The position numbers and the translations under genes were made by a program. From the NCBI GenBank assembly GCA_963969365.1, contig OZ017750.1:434001-498000 (forward strand): DNA of 64,000 nt, given 5' to 3'. The notes beneath the pieces are model-generated. The model was not told where the DNA came from and made no database searches. It worked only from the letters and a program-made list of their open reading frames with translations. Source of the stretch: Asterochloris sp. CNOR1. Taxonomy: Eukaryota > Chlorophyta > Trebouxiophyceae > Trebouxiales > Trebouxiaceae. This document shows positions 25,001 through 34,506 of the stretch, one piece after another (within the stretch, counting starts at the first letter, position 1; every line of letters starts with the position of its first letter).

Positions 25001-25646
25001 CTGGCAACTTTGGGGGCCACCACAAGATGTTTGGACGCAAGGTGCGCTGCGCTGACATCCCGCAAGGATGCTCACGGCAGTGGCGTCCAGGGTCCATGCT
25101 CCAATTCTCCAGCGCTTGCTCTGTTGGAGCACACGGGCAAGACTGACTGCATCAGACAAACTGGCTGGATGGGCAGCCTCAGATGCTGCTGCATCCCCAC
25201 TCTGTTCCTCTGCTGGCCACCTGGCAGCTACACTGCAGCTTGAGCAGCCTGATTGAGAGCCCACCCTGCTATGCACTGAGCTCGATGCATGGTGCAGGTG
25301 GAAGTTGCGCACCCATGTGACCACCCTGACGTGCTGCAGTACCGGTACAGCAAGGGGATCTGTCCACAGGCGTACAAGGTGAGCAGGCCCAGCTTTTGCA
25401 CCCTACTTGGCTGCACCACGCTCCTGCTCAAGCCACCCACCGTGCTCACCCCTTTGCAATGCCCTGCAGCTGGATGCTCGGCGAACGCCAGCGCCCCAGG
25501 TGTCACCCAAGGTGGGCGAATTCCTCAGCAAGGCTTACTACGACTCCCACCAGAATTACCAGCTGAACAGGGCCCATGCTGAAGGCACGACAGAGGTGCT
25601 GTTTCACCATGAGCAGTTTGCCCCGTCACGACTGCAGTACAAGTGA
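22058..25646 (+). CDS. Unrecognised 317-residue protein
   Basis: Eight exons: 22058-22095, 22163-22287, 22471-22566, 23384-23531, 24391-24611, 24974-25041, 25298-25378, 25470-25646. All seven junctions agree in phase, which is the main support for the gene. The protein is rich in Pro, His, Gln, Tyr and Arg with no membrane helix or signal peptide. Landmarks: GYAEIYSRAREHSHTSDQIQ, TAPARTLSPSRMVRGLNAG, PPPEQYDAARTVAEHHKTW, KSRGWGTRPRYTLVNTSAR, DDVDPSGNFGGHHKMFGRK, YRYSKGICPQAYK, and a C-terminus FHHEQFAPSRLQYK. I recognise no family. The extended, aromatic and basic composition would suit a structural or cytoskeletal protein, but that is a guess. It is head to head with the ABCF gene. Confidence 0.7.
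23172..23385. repeat. Repeated acceptor region in an intron of the unknown gene
   Basis: The stretch leading into exon 23384-23531 (GGTGATGATGCTGAAGG at about 23300, TTGCAAGGCATCAATGCC at about 23360) has an earlier diverged copy (GGTGATGATGCTGGAGG at 23171, TTGCAAGGCACCAGTGCT at 23207). Confidence 0.65.
24267..24440 (+). repeat. Three tandem copies of an exon start
   Basis: Units start at 24267, 24323 and 24391. Each reads GGACA(T/C)C(G/A)TGGGCC and continues with a GGC(T)TTCAGYRGAG-like core. The third is the real beginning of exon 24391-24611, right after its CCCTGCAG acceptor. Only that copy has ATG where the other two have GTG. Confidence 0.8.
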
Positions 25647-26251
25647 CCAGCCCATGCAGCCCTGCCCCGATGCCCAGAAAGACCTCTGTACCTGTGCCTG
25701 GCTCGCCTGCAAATAGCTGGATACAGCCATGCAGCTGGGCAGTGTTGCTGGCATCAGTCATGCAGCGCAGCGTCTCTCAGCCTTGACCTGATGTATCCCC
25801 AGTTGATCACAGCTTGAGTATTACAAAGTGGCCTCACTGATTAGACACAGTCAGACACACACTGTCCCCACTAGCAGGGAGCAGCAAACAATCAAAGAAG
25901 CATAGGGCACTGGACAAACACACCTGACATGCCAAAATGATGAGCAGTGCATAACGTTCACACTTTGAGGGCAGCCAGAAAAATGGGGGCTGGCTGCCAG
26001 ACATTGGCAAAAAAACACATACAAAAGCTAGGGCATGAAGCCAAAAGGCCAGCACTTGGCAGGGGTTGTCCCGGGGGGACATCTCTTGGAAAAACATGTC
26101 AGCAAGGAAGATCATGTAGAGATTTCCTGGATTGCTCAACGAAACATTGGAGATGCACATAGCGTGCGCTGCCAAGGCATCTTGCATGGGCCTGACTGAC
26201 CATTGCTACTGCGCCTTGCACGACCGGGCCTAAAGGTGGAAAACTTGGAAG
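25647..26251. other. Convergent 3' spacer, about 600 bp
   Basis: Lies between the stop of the plus-strand unknown gene and the stop of the minus-strand LarB gene; it should hold both 3' UTRs. No exon was found. Confidence 0.55.
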
Positions 26252-29200
26252 TCACATAGCTGCCCGGCGCAGCTTGGCTGCAGACTTCAACATGCGTGCT
26301 GCCAGCATGGCAGCGCCAAAACCATTGTCAATGTTCACAACAGCCACCCCGGGTGAGCTGGAGACCAGGGCAGAAAGGAGAGGAGTGAGGCCTTGCAATG
26401 CGGCACCATAGCCCGCGCTTGTAGGAACAGCGATCTGCAGCACAGGCAGCCAGATCAGTGTGACACTCTGCAAGCAAAGTGTCAATGCCCATGCTGTGTG
26501 CAGCTGCGGCCCTGAGCAAGCAGCAGCACCTGCAGGGCACGCTGCAGCCCTGAGGACGCAGCGGCCACAGCAATCGCTGCATGCTGCCCAGGCTGGACTT
26601 GGCTGGCCTATGCTGCTTACACAGGTGGCCTTTCTGCAGCTAGCAGGGGTCTCGATGAAGTTGCACTGGGTGCTGCACACAGAGGCTGCACCTGGCAGCC
26701 CTAGCAAGGGGTGCATGAGGCTGCTGCTTGCACTGCAACCAAAGTAAGGGTAGCAGCTCACCACAGGGGCCTCTACCAAGCCAGCTACGACACTGGGAAG
26801 GGCGCCATCAGTGCCAGCCACCACCACTATGACGTCAGCGGCTCTCACAGCTGCAGCAGAGGTGCACAGGCCATCTTCGTTGGTGCTTCAAAGAGGTGCT
26901 CAGAGCTGCACGAGCTATGCCGGACAGGCACAGCAGCTGCTAGCTTCAGGCCTGGAGACTTGCCCTGACTGGAGCCATACTGGGCAGTGCCAGTCAACCT
27001 TCAGATCCAGGGATACATGAGGCAATGCTGCTCTATATGTCAATGCGCCCCAGCAATGTGTTGGTGAGACCTTAGGACCTGGTCCAGACTTGCTTTGCAG
27101 CATTCACCGGCAAACGGTACTGGGTTTGTTTCTGCACATGCAGGCTATGGTTGGCGCTCCCTGTGGGCCCCCTCACCCCACCTGCCAAGTTGTGGAGTAT
27201 CCTGTGCAAACCGTCGACGCTCACATCTGGCATCCTGCAGCAGGCAGCGTGATCTCACTGCAGTGCAGTCCAGCATGTCGGCATGCAGCTGCCCTCACTC
27301 TGCAGTGCAGCGCAATTCAAAACGTAAGCAGGTCCCTGCAGTCACTCAGCAATGCACCATGTCAATCACTCAGCTGGGCACCACGCAAGCCCTGCAGGCA
27401 CGCTACTCAGCAGTGCAGCGCGACCCAGACTGCCACCATGTTGCTGCCCATGCTCAGCAGTGCAGCACAACCCAGGACGTCAGCCTGCTCCTGCTCTCCC
27501 TCAGCAGTGCAGCACACCCTTCCTCAGCACGACAACCCTGCAGGAACGCAACCCTGCAGGCACGCCAAGCAGCATGCATGGCTGCGGCCAAGCTTGCCTG
27601 AAGCTGTAGCAGCCCATGTAGTCAGCCACGACGCGGCACTCCTCGGCCACCCCCTCGTCAGCAGTTCCGGCGGACAGGACTGCCACTGTGCCTGCACAAG
27701 GCGTGGCTGCTCTGAGGAGACGAGAAGACTGGACTGTCTTGGCAGAGGTGCTCGCCAGGGCTGACCAAAACATCGCCATATGGCACCAAGCAAGGCTGAG
27801 CGTGCCTCTTCCTGTCTTAATGTGGCAGGCTGCAGCCGTCATCAGCAGTCACAGAGGCTAAGAGGTTGCCCTTGACCCCAGGCAGGACGCCTGCCTCTGC
27901 TACGCAGCTCTCAGCTTACCTGGGAGCCTCTCCTGCTTCCGCTTGCCCGGCGTCTTCAAAGACAGCACCTGGGCCCGGCGGTTGTACTGAACGTTGGGGA
28001 CAACCTCCCGGACTTGCAGGTACATCTGCAGGCATGCAGCGCACATGATGTCCAAGCGCATCTTGCCAGCAGTCTGCATGATCGGAGGCGCTTACGGGAA
28101 TGGGGGCCACAAATGTGCAGCTGTAGCCAGGCGCTGATCAGGTTTGGTGCCCACAGGATAGCCCACAGGGTGGCAGCAAATCAGCAACAGCAGAGAGAAC
28201 AGGCAACCACAGTACGCAGGGCTGCAGCAAAGCCGCCAGCCAGCAGCAGGATGAGAGCCGGGGCTTGGAGTCCACAGGGGTGCTGCAACACAATGAGCAG
28301 CTTGCGGGGGGCAGCAGGCAAGTACAGCCCAGATGCAGTGGAACGCCCTGGTGGTGCAGGACAGGGTGCAGCGCACTTCTTGAGGTATCCTTGTGGCCAG
28401 GACAACCGCCTCTGTCTCAGCCATGCTAGTCATGATGGCTGCAATCTGCTCGGGGCTCTTTCCCGGGCCCCAGACAACTTCTGGAGCCCCCGTGCGGGCC
28501 ACTCGCCAACTGTCAAGCTGCAGCATGGCACGCCCTCTCAGCAGAAGTAGAGAGCACAGAATGCAAAGGTGCAACAATCCAGGTGCAAATGATGCCGTGA
28601 AGCCATGATTGTGAGACAGGGCTCTAAGAGCCTTGCTGGCATGTGCCAGGCTGCCAGGAAGCACAGCTTGCCTGAGCAAAGTCTGAGACAGCCTTGTAGC
28701 CTGACGAAAATTCTCTGAGCTGCATCGCCGCATGGGTGGCGTCCACTTGCCCCTCTGCCACCTGCACGCAACGGCACCAGCCCTTCCTTACCAGGTAGCC
28801 GCAGTGCTGCTTGAAGGATGCAAGCCAGCTGGCCTCAGCATAGCATGTTGCGCACGTCGACTTCGAGCACCTGACACAGGCGTGAGCAGCAAGGTGCAGT
28901 TAAGATTGTAGGGACACCTGCTTCAGAAGGTTGACGAGCTGTGGGTCAAGCAGCTGAGAGTTTGGCGAACTGGCTGGTGCTGGTGAGGATGGTTGCTGTG
29001 GCCTGTGATGCTGTGGCAGCTCGTGGCGCTGTTGTGGCGGGGAAGTCCCACTGCCATTGAGAGATGCTTCAGTCTCCTGCAGAAGCTGCAGCACGCGCCC
29101 TGCAGTATGCAGCCAACAGCTTCAGGCACTCTGCATGCTCTGCGTACAGAGGAGCATTTGAATTCTATGTGGCAGCATCTGCAACCTGGGAAGTGGATGT

Positions 29201-29351
29201 CACCTTCAGCAGTTGCTCTGCATAGTCTGTGCCGCCCATGGCTGGCGCTGAAGTTTGGCTTCGGCGGTAAGTTGGTTCCACCCAATCCGAGATGCCTTGC
29301 AGCGAAAGGCATGTCTTTCCCGCCCCCGAAAGCGAATAGACTGGTGCTCAT
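26252..29351 (-). CDS. LarB-like (AIR-carboxylase-related) protein, probably plastid
   Basis: LarB carboxylates the nicotinate ring of NaAD in making the nickel-pincer cofactor of lactate racemase and shares its fold with PurE. Nine exons (minus): 29204-29351, 28918-29099, 28672-28761, 28377-28517, 27920-28025, 27598-27691, 27182-27234, 26762-26850, 26252-26434; 361 residues, all phases agree. The first 49 residues ([20 protein letters not shown] onward) resemble a plastid transit peptide; a Pro/Gln/Ser-rich linker follows. The LarB domain runs from about 105 to the end: [92 protein letters not shown] and [17 protein letters not shown]. Two introns use GC donors (CAG/GCAAGC). In eukaryotes the reaction is unproven. 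Confidence 0.92.
27254..27530. repeat. Degenerate tandem repeat of about 48 bp in a LarB intron
   Basis: Six copies centred on CTCAGCAGTGCAGC occur near 27254, 27296, 27345, 27405, 27453 and 27500. The array fills most of the intron between exons 27598-27691 and 27182-27234, just beyond its GC donor. Confidence 0.7.
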
Positions 29352-29465
29352 AGCACAAGCCCACCAGTGAGCCCTGCCGTTTAGACTGATCTTGTTTAAA
29401 TTCTTGTTCTTCTTGCCAATTTTGAAGACAACTTACAGGCAATCAACTCCCGAACAGTAGACCTC
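29352..29465. promoter_or_regulatory. Divergent promoter of LarB and a one-helix protein
   Basis: 114 bp separate the ATG at 29351 (minus) from the ATG at 29466 (plus). The stretch is AT-richer than its surroundings, with TTGTTTAAATTC near 29392. Shared promoter inferred from spacing. Confidence 0.45.
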
Positions 29466-32081
29466 ATGTACAGGACGCAGCACCTGCTGCCTGTGGGGAC
29501 ATTCAGGCTGCCTGCTGAGCCATGTCAGCTGAAAAGGCAATACAGGCTGAAGTGGGCAGCTGCAGCTGACAACAGCAGCAAGTCTGCCTCAAACAAGGCC
29601 GACAGCCCCAGGTCTGAGGGTGGCAAGCCCAAATTTGGCTGGTTCAACATGATGTCAAAGAAGAGCCAGGCCAATGACGGGAGCAGCAGCAATGCCAGTG
29701 CGGAGCAGCCTGCAAGTCCAGCCTGGGGAGGCACTAGCGCAACGGACTGGGGAGGGCAGGGCGTCGAGGAGGAAGCTCGAGGGGATCCACTAGGTGGTGC
29801 AGCATCACTTGTGCTGTGCTGGCATGCATACTTTTCCATTTGAAAGGGTGAGAGCCCAAGCCTTGGAGTCCGCCTGTGGTCTACTCAACTGCAGCGTGCT
29901 GCCCGGATATGCAGTGCTTGTTCGCATAAAGCTTGCATCCGCTGTTGTTTCACAGGAGAAGTGCTGTCTCAAGGCTGGGGCAGTCCCTTGCATCGCCTCT
30001 CGTGCTTGCTGGCACATGTAGGGGATGCCTGCGGCCAGGCGCACTGCCCCTGCACGCCAGGGCACGTCGTAATGAAGGTGGTGCTGACTCATCCCCCCCC
30101 CTTGGCGCTCTTGGCTGCAGGGTACGCCATCATGGGTGTCTTTGTGATCATTGGCATTGTACTGACCACCACCATCTTCAGGGCTATAGGTGGGTACTTA
30201 CCCAAGCAACAGGTTCTGCTTGGCAGTGGTTGTCCGCCTCACACAGAAGCTCCCCTCTCCACTGCCTTGGTGCACCAAGCAGCTGCTCCCCTGCACAGAC
30301 ACTAACCATAGCTGTGCCGCTTGCATCACCTTGCAAGGCAGACAACAGAGAAACCTAATGGTTTCCCTGTGCAGGCTCGTACCGATCCCAGCGGCATGGC
30401 AGCAGCGCTCAGACAGCCACAGCGCAGGAGAAGGGGGCCTCCCCCCAGAAGTCACAGCAGGAGGCAGCAGCACCTGGGTGAGCTCCCCTTCCGCATTGCC
30501 CAAGCTGCATACCAGACTCCCGGCTGCAGGCAAGAGCAGCTGCCAGGTTGGCACACTGCCGGTCTCAGCCACCGCTGCTCAGTGTGATGCTATGCAGTGT
30601 GGCGCTTAGCCCCTGGTGCATGCTGACTTTGGGGAGGCCCAGGACATCTCCCAGGACATCTCCATCAGTCGTGGCGGCCTCACGCCCACTGAACAGTATT
30701 GGAGCCGGCAGCAGCCGGTCTACGCGGTCCTGCAGAAGGGCCTGCCAGTGATTCAGGTGCAGCACGACACCCCATGTGCAAGATGTGCTGCAGGCAGCGA
30801 TCTGGCAAGCAGGCCCAGCAGCACCCAGTGAGGGACCTGGAGGATGGCCCCCCAGGGGGCAGTAGGCACTTCCTGCCCTATGCTCGCCACACAGAGCCCT
30901 GGGGACACTACTGGAACGGTGATGATGGGGACGTGGAGTCTGCAGAGGAGGCAGAGGCGGCGCAGCCTCAGCAGGGGCAGGACAGGGATCAGCAGGAGCA
31001 GGAGGGCCGGGGCGGGGAGGTCGATGATCAAGAGGCGCAGGTGAGGCGCAGCAGGATGCTGTACAGCACATCGAGACAAGACGGGGCGCAAGTGGTGCGC
31101 GGGTGAGAACTGCTGATGCTGGGGAGTTGCAGCCCAGTGCTGCAGGCATTCTGGGGATGAAGCAGGGAGGGGGGAAACCGGGACTGGGGTGTGGGCTTGA
31201 AGTGTGGCATGAGGCAGCTGCTGATTTCCTGGATTCTCATCAATATGAGGCTAGCATGGGCGTCTCCAAGCCCCGGGCCATGCGTGAGTGCCTGTGGCTC
31301 AGCAGAGCATGAGGCAGGGGCTGCATCAAGACAAATGGAAGGGGGCTTGTGGAGGGTCAGGAAAGGGGTGCTGATGCTCAGGAGCTGCGGGTGGGGCACA
31401 GCAGCATGCTGCATGGCATTGCTAAGACTGACGCACGAGCAGGGTGGGCACCAGGGTAGGTTCGTTGCAGTGGGCTCTTGGTGCTCAGCAGTTGCGGAAG
31501 AGGCCAGCATGTGCTCCGCTGAGTCCAAGCTGCGCTTCGTTTCGGCTTTCGGCCTTGTGGCTCCAGGGGGCATGAGCCCCTGAATGCTATGTCAGCGAAG
31601 GGGCGCGGGGTAGCTGCTGGTGCTCACGAGGGGCAGGTGAGGCCCAGCACAGGGCCTGAGCGGACATGCCAAATGCTGCCTAGTGAAGCATGAGCCAGGT
31701 GCAGCCTGGCACGTTAGCAAGGACCAGCATGTTGCACTGAGGAGGCGCAAGTTGGGCACCTCTGGGGCTGAATCTGTGTGGCCCGGTCCCTTTTGTTGAG
31801 TCTCTGGCAACAGTGGGAGCAAGGACATGCAATCTCAACTCATGATGCCTGCTGCATAGTAACAAGCTCACAGTCTCCTCACAGGACACTTTGGAAGCGC
31901 TGCCCCTTTGGAGCCATTGGTGCATTCTTACTCAGCCCTCGTCAACCAAGGGGCATGCCTGCACTGCTTGCTCCAGTGAGGGCAGCCTCTGCATATGGCC
32001 TTGCTTTGCCTGGCCGACACTTCAAGGGAGGGACTGAAGTCCCTTTAACAAATGTCAGCACATGTTGTCTGCAGGCCGACA

Positions 32082-32118
<37 letters not shown>

Positions 32119-34110
32119 GCAGCAGGTTGACCGCACACGTGCAGCTCAAGCCACAGCTGCCCAGGCCTCACACAGCGGCGACCAGAAGGCATCGCAGTCG
32201 CATGGTGATGAGCAGCCCCAGCCTGAGGCAAGCACCAGTGCTGCTGGCTCGCAGAGTGCTCCAGCTGGCGTAGGCAGCCAGCCCAGACAGCAGCAGCAGG
32301 CAGAGCAGCGACCACCTTTACAGGTCTACCGCTCCCCTAAGGCTGTAGACTCAGCAGCAGAGCTGCCAGCAGATGTATCAGTGGGCTCCCTGCGGTGCGT
32401 GCCTCATCATTGCCTCCCGCGCCTCAGAGGAGAAGAGCACAGCGCCATGTCCAGCACCAGAATGCAGGTCATTGGACCAGTCACTATCATTGCGCTTGAT
32501 GCAGGCAGGCATGCATGCAGGCTCAAGTGCACTTGCCTGTCCTGCACAGTGTGGCCTCACTGCACTTGCAAGATGCTGCTGCATGGGTGCTGCAGGAAGC
32601 GGGTCTCAACTGCAATGCGGGCGGCGGTGGCGGCCAGCGAAGCCTCACAGCATGCGGCTGCTCACTCTTCAGCAGCAGCCCAGGCTGCCACACAGGCCTC
32701 CATACATGCCAGCAGGTGACACCCTGAAGCATCGCTGTGGGCTGCCACTGCATGCCAAGGCCTCATTCACAATGGGCAGCCAAGGGCCAGCGCTGAGGTC
32801 GTGAATAGCTGATGGGCCCAGGGTCCAAGTCCTGTTCCCCTCCAGCGTCTGGACCCTTGCTTCGCATGACACCCCTCTCAGTGTTGACAGCAGCATGGCA
32901 AAGGCGCTCCACAGCCAATGAAGCTGCCAGAGTCAGCTTCTCAAAGCTGTGGCTGAGGCCATGTGCGCTTCACTGCATTGGACAATGCACATGAGTGGCC
33001 CAACCTGCTGCTCAACTTTCTCAGGCTGTCGCTGTGACGTACCACTGTTGTAGCGTTCGTGTGGCTGAGCAAACCGTTGGTCGCCCCTGGCTGGAGCTTT
33101 GCCTGCTGGCCGTGCAAGGCTGCGAGGCTTGCGCTGCTGCTCAGGCCTGCATCTGCTGCTGCAGCTCTATCGTGTCTGGGTTGAGTCTGACCATGCAGAG
33201 GATGCAAGGGCTGTCATTCCGCCTCAGTAATGCGTGGTGGGGTGAGTGAGCAGCCAATGCAAGGCCTGCAGTGCTGCCTGAGCCATGCGTGGTGGATTTT
33301 TGATCAAGCAGCCAGTGCAAGGCCTGCTGGCTTGCATGCAGGGCGGCGGGGCACGCCGCAGCTGCTCAGGAAACCCTGGAGGGTCTGACCGACCAGGCAG
33401 TGCAAGGCTTGGAGGAGCGCATCAAGCGAGCAGAGGCAGCTGTGGCAGATGCTGAGCAGGCTGCGCAGGAGGCCTTCGGCTACCAGGACCAGGCAGCTGA
33501 GCATGCAGACGTCAGCAAGGCTCACGTCCACATCGCTGAGTCACAGAGCAGCGCTGCAGAGAAGGTGAGCGAAGCACATGCTGCAGAGAAGGTGACTTCA
33601 CACATGCTGGCAAGGCTCTCCTTGGCATGGCTAAGTCACAAAGCAGCGCTGCGAAGAGCAGTAGTGTGCATTGATGCATGTCATGGCAACTTGGTGCAGC
33701 GTTGCAGAGAGGGTAAGCAGTGAAAATCATTCCAAGTCTGCTAAGGAGCCGTGTGCTGCATGAGTGGTCGTTGAACAGGGCAGCGTTGCTGAGAGGGTGG
33801 CCAGGGTGCGGTGCCAGTGGCTGGCTTGTTTGCTGCTCCTCTGGAATGAAGCATGATTTTGCCCCAAAGCCTCCCCCAGGCGCCAAACAAAAGTGGCTTT
33901 ATCTCTTCTGGCTGCTGCACGATTTGGACCCTGCATGTCAGGGCTGCAGTTGGATTACTCCGCTGCTAGATGCCTGAATGTGCATCTGGATGTGTGCAGG
34001 CCGCAGATGTGGCAAGTCGAGAGGAGCAGGGGCCCCTGGCACGGGCCACCTCAACCATGCAAGCTGGGTGGCAGCGTGTTGTCCACTTGTGTCAGAATGC
34101 CCCGTCGTGA
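29466..34110 (+). CDS. Unrecognised single-helix protein with acidic, polyQ and Ala-rich parts
   Basis: Exons that agree in phase: 29466-29793, 30121-30189, 30375-30477, then about 30610-30752, 30821-31040, 32074-32393, about 32600-32715, about 33341-33567, 34003-34110. The junction after 30477 needs a further small exon (a 52-bp candidate lies near 30535) and is unresolved. The N-terminus (MYRTQHLLPVGTFRLP) could be a plastid transit peptide. One membrane helix: AIMGVFVIIGIVLTTTIF. Then comes an acidic stretch (ESAEEAEAAQPQQGQDRDQQ), a glutamine run encoded by CAG repeats, and Ala-rich helical segments (EERIKRAEAAVADAEQAAQE) that look like a coiled coil. The stop TGA is at 34108-34110. No family recognised; likely a plastid membrane-anchored protein. 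Confidence 0.6.
31028..31650. repeat. Repeated donor edge in an intron of the one-helix gene
   Basis: The exon end and donor GGCGCAG/GTGAGGCGCAGCAGG at about 31034-31054 recurs as diverged copies near 31390 (GGGTGGGGCACAGCAGCATGCTG) and 31632 (GGGGCAGGTGAGGCCCAGCAC), with other partial copies between. Confidence 0.5.
32083..32126 (+). repeat. CAG trinucleotide run coding polyglutamine
   Basis: A nearly pure CAG run with one CAA interruption follows ADK at the start of exon 32074-32393 and encodes 14 consecutive glutamines. Confidence 0.9.
33222..33415. repeat. Three copies of an exon segment and its upstream flank
   Basis: CAGCCAATGCAAGGCCTG (about 33250), CAGCCAGTGCAAGGCCTG (about 33311) and the coding CAGGCAGTGCAAGGCTTG (about 33393) are diverged copies. 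The first two are intronic and share a repeated GCGTGGTGG. Confidence 0.65.
33535..33830. repeat. Five copies of an exon 3' edge and donor
   Basis: The coding end CAGCGCTGCAGAGAAG/GTGAGC near 33551-33573 is followed by copies near 33580 (GCTGCAGAGAAGGTGAC), 33640 (CAGCGCTGCGAAGAGCAGT), 33697 (CAGCGTTGCAGAGAGGGTAA) and 33780 (CAGCGTTGCTGAGAGGGTGG). Three of the four intronic copies keep a GT in the donor position. Confidence 0.75.
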
Positions 34111-34506
34111 GTGCTGCACAGGGGGACTGCCTGCCGCCAAGCCCGTCTTGCCCTTGAGCTGCATTCTGTTGCGCTCAGGGACTGTCACACAAATCTGGGC
34201 ATGATGTTGCCAGAACCAAACCCCCTTTTGCCTGGTGCAGAGTGCTGTCCACGTGGTTCAGGATGGTTTGGCACTGGTTGCAACACGCCTGGTCGGTGAC
34301 TGTGCAGTTTTGCCAAAGTCTCGAAGGCCGGGTCAGAACACTTGGGAAAGGCGCCAAATCGTAACCTCCCACTGAGAAGCAGTGAATGAAGCCAAAAACT
34401 CAAATGCCAGCGTCAATAATGCGTTGTCGCTGAAAGTGCGCAACAAACTGGCAGATGATTCATAGGCTGATATGCGATGAATCAAGCTGCTGAAGATTGT
34501 TGTGCA
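34111..34506. other. Convergent 3' spacer, about 400 bp
   Basis: Separates the stop of the plus-strand one-helix gene from the stop of the minus-strand SAP-like gene. An open plus-strand stretch continues to 34299 past an in-frame stop and was not adopted. Confidence 0.5.

Noticed and set aside
27254-27530. Regularly spaced repeats resembling a CRISPR array
   Set aside because: Repeats are degenerate and short, spacers vary and are themselves similar, and the array lies in an intron of a nuclear gene.
34111-34299. Possible extra terminal exon of the one-helix gene
   Set aside because: The preceding exon already has an in-frame TGA at 34108-34110, the simpler end.
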